Source of the DNA: Amycolatopsis australiensis
Lineage (GTDB): Bacteria > Actinomycetota > Actinomycetes > Mycobacteriales > Pseudonocardiaceae
Direction: 5' to 3'
Assembly: GCF_900119165.1 (NCBI RefSeq)
Contig: NZ_FPJG01000006.1
Coordinates: forward strand, 3,224,001-3,288,000
Length of the DNA: 64,000 nucleotides
Each line of letters begins with the position of its first letter. Within the stretch, counting starts at the first letter, position 1. Under the pieces are notes generated by a model. It made no database searches. It was not told where the DNA came from and saw only the letters and a list, made by a program, of their open reading frames with translations. Positions 34,800 through 42,352 of the stretch are shown here, piece after piece. Position numbers and translations under genes: made by a program.

Positions 34800-35111
34800 A
34801 TGGCAATGCGCCTCCAGCTCGTGGCGGGCCTCGAGGTCCTCGAAAGCTGGGCCGAGACGGCGTCGCAGGCCGAGCGGAACCTCGTCTACGAAGCCCTGTT
34901 CGCGGTCGGCGACGGTTCCGCCTTTCTCGTCTACGACATTTTCGGTGATCCCCGGGATCCCGGTAATTTCCTCATCATGGTGAAACCGGGACTGGTCTTG
35001 AAAGTAATGGTGCAACGCGCCGATTCCGCGTTCGAAATCCGTTATGTCGGCGCGGCCGGGGATGAGCTCGATGCCGCCACGGCGTCGCAGGAGACCTCCC
35101 GTCCCGAGTGA
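34800..35111 (+). CDS. 103-residue unknown protein, AT-richer codons
   Basis: The start ATG 34800 has GGGAGG 7 bases upstream. The protein begins with a helix (RLQLVAGLEVLESWAETASQ) and continues with beta-type alternation (NFLIMVKPGLVLKVMVQRAD, FEIRYVGAAG), an alpha-then-beta order that recalls RelE/ParE-like toxin folds; that similarity is weak and not claimed as function. Codon third positions are less GC-biased than in neighbours (cttttctcg, gaaagtaatgg), which hints at a different origin or weak selection. No antitoxin-like gene is adjacent. Confidence 0.55.
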   Translation: MAMRLQLVAGLEVLESWAETASQAERNLVYEALFAVGDGSAFLVYDIFGDPRDPGNFLIMVKPGLVLKVMVQRADSAFEIRYVGAAGDELDAATASQETSRPE

Positions 35112-35299
35112 AACTGCTGGTCCGAACGGCGCAACGGGCGCACGCACCCGGGTGCCCGCGTTTCCGCTGATCGGCCGCCGGATTCCGGCTTCCGAACGTG
35201 CATTCCTCACCTTGACAGCGTCTCTCGCCGTGTGAAAGCCTTTGTGTGTTCGCTGGTCAGGCCGCTATTTCTGGGGTGGGTAACGTAGGAGGCTGCACC

Positions 35300-35839
35300 A
35301 TGTCTTCACCCGAATTGCCAGGACTCGATGTTTCCAGCCGGGTGCGCGCCCGGGACGTCCAGATGACCGGGACCGCCGACGTCGGCCGCCGGGTGCTCAT
35401 GATCACCGGGGCCATCGACACGACCGATCACGACGTTTCGGTCAGTGTGAGCCTCCCCGAGCCCGGCCGCTGGCAGGTCATCAAGGCCGAAACCAACCTG
35501 ACCGACCAGACATGGGTCGCGATGCAGGCCGTGATGGACGAGGACTCGACGTTCCTCGACGACGAAATGCTGATGTCGCCGCAGTTCGCGAAGAGCTTCA
35601 TGACGCCGGACCAGCGCCGCCTCACCTTCTACGACGGTGAGGTCCGCCCGGGCGAGACCGTCCTGAAGACGTACTCGATGGAGACCGGCGGCCGCAAGCC
35701 GACCTACTTCTACTCGCGCTACAGCCCGATCGCCACCGACAGCGCCGAGCAGTCCCGGCAGACCCTCGAAGAGCTGGTCACCAACGGGATGAGCCAGCGC
35801 CCGGTGGTGGAGCTGATCGTCCCCGTCACGGTGCTCTGA
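35300..35839 (+). CDS. 179-residue unknown protein heading a redox cassette
   Basis: ATG 35300 follows AGGAGG. The sequence is beta-rich and acidic, with VSVSVSLPEPGRWQVIKAET, WVAMQAVMDEDSTFLDDEML, YDGEVRPGETVLKTYSM and a repeat-free C-terminus (VVELIVPVTVL). There are no Cys, no signal peptide and no membrane segment. I recognise no family. A TTGACA box occurs at 35212-35217 upstream but lacks a good -10. It lies 16 bp before the FAD oxidoreductase gene and is probably the first gene of the four-gene unit 35300-38119. Confidence 0.65.
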   Translation: MSSPELPGLDVSSRVRARDVQMTGTADVGRRVLMITGAIDTTDHDVSVSVSLPEPGRWQVIKAETNLTDQTWVAMQAVMDEDSTFLDDEMLMSPQFAKSFMTPDQRRLTFYDGEVRPGETVLKTYSMETGGRKPTYFYSRYSPIATDSAEQSRQTLEELVTNGMSQRPVVELIVPVTVL

Positions 35840-35855
35840 GCCGGCGGCGGGCCGA

Positions 35856-37175
35856 GTGGTCAGCACCTTCGTACCCGAGCCGCACCTGCTCGACTCGCCG
35901 CGTGGCCGGGAGTGGCCGCGCCTGCCCGCGCCACCGTCCCCGACGCGGGCGGCGTCGCCGGCACCCGGCGCCGACGTCGTGATCGTCGGCGCCGGCCCGG
36001 CCGGGCTGGCCGTCGCCTCGGCACTGTGGCACCACGGCGTCACCGACGTCGCCGTGGTGGACCGCACCGGGCGGCCGTGCGGGCGGTTCTTCGACCGGAT
36101 CGACCGGCTGGGCCAGCGCGTGCTGCGCTCGCCCTACGAGCACCACCCCGGCGTCGAAGGCTTCCGCGACTGCGAGCTGCTCGACTTCGCGCGGCTGCAC
36201 TGGGACCGGCTGACACCGACCGAGCGCCGCGAGATCCGGATGTCGCAGGCCGGGCACCGGTCGGTCGTCCCGGTCGACGTCTTCGACGCCTACTGCGCGC
36301 ACCTGGTCGCCACCCACCACGTCGGCGAGAAGACGTGGCAGGCGGCCGTGCGCGAGGTCGAGCCGGAACCCGGCGCGGTGACCGTGCGCACCGAACGCTT
36401 CTCCGTCGCCGCCCGGCACGTCGTGCTGTGCCTCGGCGAGGAACGCCGTCCCGCGCCCGAATCCTGGTGGGGCGGCGGCCGTCCGCCGTCCGGAGTGTCC
36501 TATTGGGACGAACCGGTGCCGCGCGGCGGCGGGCGCCAGATCGTCGTCGGTGCCGGGCTGACCGCCGCCCACCTGATCGGCAACGCGCTGGCCGCCGGGC
36601 GGGAGGTGCACTGGGTGATCCGGGAGCCCGGAGAGCGCTTTCAGTGCGCGGACGTCAACTCCGCGTTCTTCCGGCCCGAGGGGCGCGCCCGGTTCGACCG
36701 CGTCGGCTGGGGCGAGCGGCTGCGGCTGATGGGGCAGTTCCGCCGGGCGTCCATCATGTTCGAGTTCCGCCCGATGCTCGAGCGGGCGGAAGCCGAAGGA
36801 CGGCTGGTCGTGCACCGCGGCGAGACGGTCACCCGGGTGTCCGGCGGCGCCCGCGTGCACCTGGCGGGGGGCCGGGTCCTCGGCGGCGACCTCGCGGTGC
36901 TGGCGCTGGGAACGACCCCGTCGATCGGCACCGGGCTGCTGCCGCCGGAACTGGTCGGGGAACGCGACGGCTGGCCGTCGCTGGACGAGCGGACCCTGGC
37001 CTACGAGCGGGAGCCGCGGGTCTCCGTGGTCGGCGCCGCGGCCGGGATGGCGCTGGGCCCGGCGGCCCGCAACATCGACGGCCACCGCGTCGCCACCGCC
37101 CGCGTCGCGGCCGCGATCGCCGCGCAGCTGCGCCACGGAACCGTCGCGCCGCAACGGGTGGTGGCCCGTGTCTGA
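35856..37175 (+). CDS. FAD/NAD(P)-binding oxidoreductase, N-monooxygenase-like
   Basis: This is a 439-residue flavoprotein from GTG 35856. It has the FAD loop VIVGAGPAGLAVAS near residue 36 and a second dinucleotide loop IVVGAGLTAAHLIG near 228. The C-terminal FAD-contact region carries VLALGTTPSIGTGL and NIDGHRVATARVAAAI. The layout resembles the lysine/ornithine N-monooxygenase and flavin-containing monooxygenase group. The substrate is unknown; an amine hydroxylation in tailoring is possible. It overlaps the next gene by 8 bp. Confidence 0.8.
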   Translation: MVSTFVPEPHLLDSPRGREWPRLPAPPSPTRAASPAPGADVVIVGAGPAGLAVASALWHHGVTDVAVVDRTGRPCGRFFDRIDRLGQRVLRSPYEHHPGVEGFRDCELLDFARLHWDRLTPTERREIRMSQAGHRSVVPVDVFDAYCAHLVATHHVGEKTWQAAVREVEPEPGAVTVRTERFSVAARHVVLCLGEERRPAPESWWGGGRPPSGVSYWDEPVPRGGGRQIVVGAGLTAAHLIGNALAAGREVHWVIREPGERFQCADVNSAFFRPEGRARFDRVGWGERLRLMGQFRRASIMFEFRPMLERAEAEGRLVVHRGETVTRVSGGARVHLAGGRVLGGDLAVLALGTTPSIGTGLLPPELVGERDGWPSLDERTLAYEREPRVSVVGAAAGMALGPAARNIDGHRVATARVAAAIAAQLRHGTVAPQRVVARV

Positions 37176-37608
37176 CAACCGGTTCGCGCTGCCCGCGGTC
37201 GACGAGCCCGGCTCGACCGAGGCCGGGATCATCCTGCTGGGCCTGGACGTCGACCGGCTGCTGGCCGGCGTCGGCTTCGCCCGGCTCGCCGACGACCCCG
37301 CCCTGGTCACCCAGGCGGTCGACCAGGCGCGCCACGGCGTGTTCGCGATCGACCTGCCCGGGTTGGTCCGGCTCGGCCGGGAGCGCTGGCTGGGCGTGCG
37401 CTGCAGGCTGCCCGCGTCCCGCACCGGCGAGCCGGGAGCGTTGCGCCGGGAGTGGGAGCGGGCACGGGACCGCGTCGCCGACGCCGTCCCGGAGGCCGGC
37501 CCCGCGTCGGCCGGGTACTTGACGGCGTGCCTGCTGCGCCGCGCCGAAGTCGATCGGTTCGCCGAAAGGGAAGAGCCCCATGTCCTACCTGAAGTCCCTG
37601 CCCGCTGA
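37168..37608 (+). CDS. 146-residue unknown protein in redox cassette
   Basis: This protein is from GTG 37168 and overlaps genes on both sides (8 and 29 bp), so it is surely cotranslated. Features are EAGIILLGLDVDRLLAGVGF near residue 17 and a helical middle and end (VADAVPEAGPASAGYLTACL). It has two Cys and no signal peptide. No family is recognised. The placement between a flavoprotein and an AhpD-like protein suggests a partner protein in one redox reaction; this is inference. Confidence 0.65.
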   Translation: MSDNRFALPAVDEPGSTEAGIILLGLDVDRLLAGVGFARLADDPALVTQAVDQARHGVFAIDLPGLVRLGRERWLGVRCRLPASRTGEPGALRREWERARDRVADAVPEAGPASAGYLTACLLRRAEVDRFAEREEPHVLPEVPAR

Positions 37609-38119
37609 GACCACGCTGCTGCAGGTGTTCCGGGCGAACCCCGATCCGGCGCGGCACCTGCTGGACCTCCACGAGGTGCTGATGCGCGGCGAGTCGCCGT
37701 TCACGCCGGGGGAGCGCGAGCTGATCGCGGCGTATGTGTCCGGGGTGAACAGCTGCGGCTACTGCCACGGGATCCACACCGTCACCGCGGAGGCGTTCGG
37801 CGTCCCGGAGGGGCTGCTCGCGGCCGCGGTCGCGGACCTGGACACCGCACCCGTCGACGACAAGATCCGGCCCGTGCTCGCGTATGTCGGCAAATTGACC
37901 CGGACGCCGTCCCGGATGACCGAGGACGACGCCGAAGCCGTGTTCGCCGCCGGCTGGGACGAGCGGGCCCTGCACGACGCGGTGCTGGTGTGCGCGCTGT
38001 TCAACTTCATGAACCGCATGGTCGAGGGCCTGGGCATCCGCGCGGACGAGGCGTACGCATCAACGTCCGGGCTGCGGTTGAAGGACGGCGGCTACGCGGG
38101 CTTGGCCGCCTTGCTGTGA
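37580..38119 (+). CDS. AhpD-like peroxidase-related protein
   Basis: This 179-residue protein is of the carboxymuconolactone decarboxylase/AhpD superfamily. The active-site helix reads AAYVSGVNSCGYCHGIHT with Cys59 and Cys62, and the length is that of the uncharacterised peroxidase-related subfamily. ATG 37580 has AAGGGAAGAG ahead of it. It may recycle peroxide or a thiol cofactor for the FAD enzyme two genes upstream. It is convergent with the response regulator gene, with stops 16 bp apart. Confidence 0.88.
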   Translation: MSYLKSLPAETTLLQVFRANPDPARHLLDLHEVLMRGESPFTPGERELIAAYVSGVNSCGYCHGIHTVTAEAFGVPEGLLAAAVADLDTAPVDDKIRPVLAYVGKLTRTPSRMTEDDAEAVFAAGWDERALHDAVLVCALFNFMNRMVEGLGIRADEAYASTSGLRLKDGGYAGLAALL

Positions 38120-38135
38120 GGAGCGGGGCGCGTCC

Positions 38136-38741
38136 TCAGAGCCAGTCGGAGTCGGTGGCGATGCGGATCGCGTCGACGCGGTTGCGGGCGTTGAGTTTCG
38201 TGACCACCGCCGCGAGGTAGTTGCGCACGGTGCCCGCGGAGAGGAACAGCTCCGCGGCGATGTCGGCGACCGTGCGCCCGCGCGCGGCCAGCCGCAGGAT
38301 CTCGATCTCGCGCGGGGTCAGCGGGCAGTCTCCCGTCTCCCACGCCGAAAGTGCCAGCTCGCTGTCGATGACGCGGCGGCCGATCGCGACCGAGCGCAGG
38401 GCGTTGGCCAGCTTGTCCGACGGCGCGTCCTTGAGCAGGAACCCGTTCACCTTCGCGTCGAGCGCGCGTCGCACGGTGCCGGGACGGCCGAGGCTGGTCA
38501 GGATCAGCGTCCGGCAACCGGGCAGGTGCTCGTGCAGCTCGCCGGCCGCGGTGAGCCCGTCCTTCTCCGGCAGGTCGATGTCGATGATCGCGACGTCAGG
38601 ACGGCACGCCGTGGCGGTCGGCAGGATGTCGGCGCCCGAGGCGACCTGCGCGACGACTTCGATGTCGCTTTCCAGGTTCAGCAGGGCGGCGAGCGCGCCA
38701 CGCACCATGTGCATGTCCTCGGCCAACAGGACTCGGATCAC
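38136..38741 (-). CDS. NarL/FixJ response regulator
   Basis: This 201-residue response regulator from GTG 38741 has AAGGAGG upstream. The receiver domain has E8/D9 and Asp54 (AIIDIDLPEKDG) with Lys104 in FLLKD. The LuxR HTH at about 139-201 reads CPLTPREIEILRLAARGRTV, then AGTVRNYLAAVVTKLNARN. It is nearly the same protein as the one at the left edge (1-583), down to long identical stretches, and closely related to 2463-3068. It has no kinase neighbour, so it may be served by the tandem kinase at 3284-5626. Confidence 0.93.
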   Translation of the reverse strand: MIRVLLAEDMHMVRGALAALLNLESDIEVVAQVASGADILPTATACRPDVAIIDIDLPEKDGLTAAGELHEHLPGCRTLILTSLGRPGTVRRALDAKVNGFLLKDAPSDKLANALRSVAIGRRVIDSELALSAWETGDCPLTPREIEILRLAARGRTVADIAAELFLSAGTVRNYLAAVVTKLNARNRVDAIRIATDSDWL

Positions 38742-38993
38742 TCCGGCCCTCCTTCCTCCCAGTAACCCTCAGTGTACAGATCCGGCGCGGAAGAGTGAGG
38801 GCCATTCGGTGACAGTTCTGCCCGGATTGTCAGTACAGCCTTAGTGAACTGCGGTAACGGTGCCCGCGTCGAACGTTGGCGCGTGGCGCAACTGTTACAC
38901 AACGTAACTACCAGCAGGATAATTCACTCGAATGTCGGCATCGGATCGACCTCTCGGCTGCGGGCATTTCGACCCTGGAACGGGACGAAAAAG
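38742..38993. other. AT-richer intergenic stretch with a GTTAC dyad
   Basis: No gene is seen in the 300 bp between 38742 and 39041. A 5-5-5 dyad, gttac-acaac-gtaac, lies at 38894-38908, ten bases ahead of a -10-like GATAAT (38918-38923). The minus-strand sequence upstream of the response regulator also has TACACT about 30 bases before its ribosome-binding site. Promoters here would drive the response regulator, or an unrecognised small transcript on the + strand. Confidence 0.4.
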
Positions 38994-39022
38994 AACCCGG
39001 GCCGCGAGGGGCGGCCCGGGTT
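38994..39022 (-). terminator. Strong terminator of the SgcJ-like operon
   Basis: aacccgggccgc and gcggcccgggtt form a perfect 12-bp stem with a 5-nt loop. On the minus strand the stem is followed by ctttttc, a good U tract. It lies 19 bp beyond the stop of the minus-strand gene at 39042. Confidence 0.85.
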
Positions 39023-39041
39023 CCGGGGGTGGGGCGGAGGG

Positions 39042-39476
39042 TCAGACGGTGCCCGGCTTCGGCAGCTGCTGCTTGGCCGGGGTGTTCTGGTAGGACGCCA
39101 GCTGCCAGGAGCCGTCGCGCTTCACGACGGTCCAGGAGGCCCGGATCGACTGGGCGTCGGAGACCTCGGTCTCGCCCGGGCCGAGCACGCCGCCCTGGGT
39201 GATGAGGACACCGGAGTCCGCGGTGAAGAACCGGATCTCGATCGGCCGCCCGGTGACCTGGGTGTCCTTGTAGTTGCCGGCGAACGACTCCTTCAGGAAC
39301 GCGCGGATCTCCTCGCGGCCTTTCTTGAAGATGCCGGGCAGGATCATGGTGCCGTCTTCGGTGAAGACGCCGGCGAAGCCGTCGGCGTCGCCGTAGGCCC
39401 ACGCGGCGATGACCTTCTGGGTCAGCGCGGCGATCGCGGCCTGGTCGGCGGCGGTGCCGGTTGCGGTCGTGGTCAT
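39042..39476 (-). CDS. SgcJ/EcaC-family (NTF2-like) enediyne accessory protein
   Basis: This 144-residue protein has the NTF2/SnoaL-like fold. Landmarks are AALTQKVIAAWAYGDADGFA, FTEDGTMILPGIFKKGREEI and the closing ASWTVVKRDGSWQLASYQNT. This is the SgcJ/EcaC type, conserved in nine-membered enediyne clusters. There SgcJ acts with the PKSE and thioesterase in polyene formation, though its chemistry is unclear. ATG 39476 has AGGGAGA ahead of it. It is the last gene of a minus-strand operon with the monooxygenase and antiporter. Confidence 0.9.
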   Translation of the reverse strand: MTTTATGTAADQAAIAALTQKVIAAWAYGDADGFAGVFTEDGTMILPGIFKKGREEIRAFLKESFAGNYKDTQVTGRPIEIRFFTADSGVLITQGGVLGPGETEVSDAQSIRASWTVVKRDGSWQLASYQNTPAKQQLPKPGTV

Positions 39477-39486
39477 CAGAGTCTCC

Positions 39487-40656
39487 CTAGATGTAGAGCG
39501 TGTTGGGCTCGAGCCCGCAGAGCACACGGCCGTACAGCTCGGTGTTGGTGTTCGGGTGCATCAGCGCGTGGAGGTTGACCGCGGCGACGTCGCGGGCGAT
39601 GCGCTGGATCGGGATGCCGTGGTAGATCGAGGAACCGCCCGACGCCGTGGCCAGGATGTCGATGGACTCCTTGGCCAGCCGGACCACCGCGCCGAGGTCG
39701 GCCCGCGCGATCGCGCGCTCCTCCAGCTTCCACGGGGTGCCTTCGGCGGTCTTCGTGTCGACCAGCGTGGCCAGCCGGTGCGCGTGGAACTGGGCCTCGT
39801 CGATCTTCAGCGCCGACTCGGCCACCTGGTGGTGCGTGATCGGGGCTTCGCGCTGGGATTCGTAAGCGGTGTAAGTGATCTTGCGGTCGGGCAGCCGCTT
39901 GAGGAAGCTGTCCTGCGCCGCCTTCGCCATGCCCACCAGTGTCCCGACCGACGACGCCGAGGCGACCGGCAGCAGCGGCGACCGGTAGATCGAGCCGGGC
40001 GCGCCGCCCTGTCCCTCCAGCACCGCCGGCAGCGGGAGCACGCGCTCGGCCGGGATGAACACGTCCTGCGCCACCGTCGAGACGCTGCCGGTGCCGCGCA
40101 GGCCCGCGGTGTCCCAGTCGTCCACGATCAGCAGGTCCGACAACGGGACCAGCGCCATGATCGGGTACGGCTCGCCTTCGGCCGGGACGAGGATCGCGAT
40201 GATCTCCTGCCACTGCGCGTGCAGCGCCCCGCTGATGAAGCCCCACTTGCCGTTCACCACGACGCCGCCGTCGACCGGCGCGGCCATCGCGGACGGGCTG
40301 AGCGTGCCGCACACGCGCACGTCCGGGGTCGAGAACACCTCGTCCTGCACCGCTTCCGGGAAGTGGCACGCCATCCAGGTGGGGATCCAGTACACCGAAG
40401 CCACCCAGGACGTCGAGCCGTCGGCGCGGCCGATCTCGGTGGCGACGTCGACGAGGGTGCGGGTGTCGGCCTCGAACCCACCGTACCGCTTCGGGCGGCG
40501 CAGCTTGAACACGCCGGCGTCCGCGAGCGCCTCGATGGACTCCTCGTGCACCCGGCGGTTCTGCTCGGACCACGACGTGTGCTTCTTCAGTACGGGCGCC
40601 AGTTCGGCCACGCGGCGAACCAGTTCCTCCCGCGTCGGAACATCGGTGCTCGACAC
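39487..40656 (-). CDS. Acyl-CoA-dehydrogenase-like flavin-dependent monooxygenase
   Basis: This 389-residue protein is of the acyl-CoA dehydrogenase superfamily, in the oxygenase branch (HsaA, DszC and polyketide hydroxylases). Stretches include RRPKRYGGFEADTRTLVDVA, GRADGSTSWVASVYWIPTWM, VNGKWGFISGALHAQW, and the C-terminal ATASGGSSIYHGIPIQRI with ARDVAAVNLHA. Such enzymes use reduced flavin made by a separate reductase, here probably the one at 30191-30754. A hydroxylation of the aromatic side unit or of the core is likely. GTG 40656 has AGGAGG 5 bases ahead. It is cotranscribed with the SgcJ-like gene. Confidence 0.88.
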   Translation of the reverse strand: MSSTDVPTREELVRRVAELAPVLKKHTSWSEQNRRVHEESIEALADAGVFKLRRPKRYGGFEADTRTLVDVATEIGRADGSTSWVASVYWIPTWMACHFPEAVQDEVFSTPDVRVCGTLSPSAMAAPVDGGVVVNGKWGFISGALHAQWQEIIAILVPAEGEPYPIMALVPLSDLLIVDDWDTAGLRGTGSVSTVAQDVFIPAERVLPLPAVLEGQGGAPGSIYRSPLLPVASASSVGTLVGMAKAAQDSFLKRLPDRKITYTAYESQREAPITHHQVAESALKIDEAQFHAHRLATLVDTKTAEGTPWKLEERAIARADLGAVVRLAKESIDILATASGGSSIYHGIPIQRIARDVAAVNLHALMHPNTNTELYGRVLCGLEPNTLYI

Positions 40657-40733
40657 CTTGACCTCCTAGATTGTCGACCGTCCCAGCTTCGCAGCGGGGC
40701 CGGGGAAGCGCGTCTTCCTGCTTGCCGGCAGGC

Positions 40734-42134
40734 TCACGCGGCGGCACGCTCGGAGGTGTGCCGCGGGAGCCCGAAGACGTTCTGGCCGTCCCGGCGCGCG
40801 AACCAGGTCGCCAGCGGCGCGGCCATCGCGGTCGAGACCAGCGCCATGATCACCAGCATCGTGAACAGCGCCGGGGACAGCACGCCGAGGTCGAGCCCGA
40901 TGTTGAGCACGACCAGCTCGGTCAGGCCGCGGCAGTTCATCAGCACGCCGACCTGCAGCGACCGGTTCCAGTTCTCGCCGACCGCCCGCGCGGCCAGCGC
41001 CGAGCCGCCGAGCTTGCCCGCGACCGCCGCCACGAGGATCGCCCCGCACCACAGCCATCCGCCGGCCGAGATCGATGCGATGTCGGTGCGCAGCCCGCTG
41101 TAGGCGAAGAACAGCGGCAGCATCAACGCGGTGGTCAGGCCCCCTGCCTTCTCCGTCAGCCAGGTCGCGACCGGGTTGTCGCGCGGGAAGATCAGGCCGA
41201 AGACGAACGCGCCGAACATCGCGTGCACGCCGATCCACTCGGTGGCCAGCGCGCACAGCAGCACGCCGACCACCGAGACCGGCGCGGCCTTCCGCAGCCG
41301 GGCCGCCGGGACCCGGGCCACCACCTTGTGCAGCAGCGGCCGCACGACCAGGCCGAGGAACGCGACGAACGCCAGGGTCAGCGCGACCGTGAGCACCACC
41401 CCGAACAGGGAGGACGCCGTCGTCAGCGCGACCACCAGCGCCAGCAGGCTCCACGCCGTGACATCGTCGACCACCGCGCAGGTCAGCGCGACCACGCCGA
41501 CCTCGGTGCGGAACAGGCCGATCTCGTGCAGGATCCGGACCAGCACCGGCAGCGCCGTGATGCTCAGCGAAACACCGAAGAACAACGCGAAGGCGAGGAA
41601 GCCGACGCCGGCGGGCGCGAACCGCGTGTAGGCGAAGACCGCGAGCCCGACCCCGAGCAGGAACGGGAACGCGATGCTGACGTGGCTGACCACGACCGCG
41701 AGCCGTCCGCGTCCGCGCAGCAGTTTCGTGTTCAGCTCCAGTCCGGCGAGGAACACGAAGAAGATCACGCCGAGCTGGGCCACGACGTTCAGCTGCGGGA
41801 TCGCGGCCTTGGGCAGCAGCACCGCCGCGCCGCCGGGCCACAGCGCCCCGAGCACGGACGGGCCCAGCAGGATGCCGGCGGTGATCTCGCCGATCACCGC
41901 CGGCTGCCCGATCCGGCCGCCGAGCCAGCCGACGACCTTGCAGGCCCCGACCACGACGGAGATCGCCAGCAGCAGCTGGGCCAGCGACGGGCCGGCCGCG
42001 GCCTTCGCCTCGGCGGCGCCGTCGCCGCCGGCGCCCTGGCCGAGCAGGACGATCGCGATCACGACGGGCACCACGACCAGTCCGAGGTAGACACCCAGGG
42101 CGCGGATCCCGGTCCGCGGCTTCGCGTCGGTCAT
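40734..42134 (-). CDS. CPA2-family cation/proton antiporter
   Basis: This 466-residue membrane protein has about 12-13 hydrophobic segments. Antiporter landmarks are GRIGQPAVIGEITAGILLGP near residue 78, LGVIFFVFLAGLELN, SITALPVLVRIL, the paired acidic residues in CAVVDDVTAWSLLALV, and MNCRGLTELVVLNIGL. No C-terminal TrkA domain is present. Antiporters of this type recur in enediyne clusters and are assumed to take part in export or self-protection. It heads the minus-strand operon 42134-39042 and is divergent from the FAD monooxygenase at 42353. Confidence 0.9.
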   Translation of the reverse strand: MTDAKPRTGIRALGVYLGLVVVPVVIAIVLLGQGAGGDGAAEAKAAAGPSLAQLLLAISVVVGACKVVGWLGGRIGQPAVIGEITAGILLGPSVLGALWPGGAAVLLPKAAIPQLNVVAQLGVIFFVFLAGLELNTKLLRGRGRLAVVVSHVSIAFPFLLGVGLAVFAYTRFAPAGVGFLAFALFFGVSLSITALPVLVRILHEIGLFRTEVGVVALTCAVVDDVTAWSLLALVVALTTASSLFGVVLTVALTLAFVAFLGLVVRPLLHKVVARVPAARLRKAAPVSVVGVLLCALATEWIGVHAMFGAFVFGLIFPRDNPVATWLTEKAGGLTTALMLPLFFAYSGLRTDIASISAGGWLWCGAILVAAVAGKLGGSALAARAVGENWNRSLQVGVLMNCRGLTELVVLNIGLDLGVLSPALFTMLVIMALVSTAMAAPLATWFARRDGQNVFGLPRHTSERAAA

Positions 42135-42352
42135 GTGACTCCGATCAGGCTCGGTGACGTGCGCGGCGGGCGGGCGCGCTCGAGCGCCCGCCGATGGCCA
42201 GACGCTAACGACCGCGGATCGAGGCACGCTCGAAGAACGACCGGGCGGTGGTCCGAAGTGGACAGGACACCGCAGGCGAGAAGACGCGGCCGGGTCGCGG
42301 GCGGACGACGATTCTGGACGTGTCCGGCTGACTATCTATTGGAGGCGTCCGG

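Noticed and set aside
35300..35839. Possible chromoprotein apoprotein gene
   Set aside because: It is beta-rich but has no signal peptide or Cys pairs and is longer than known enediyne apoproteins, so I do not call it one.
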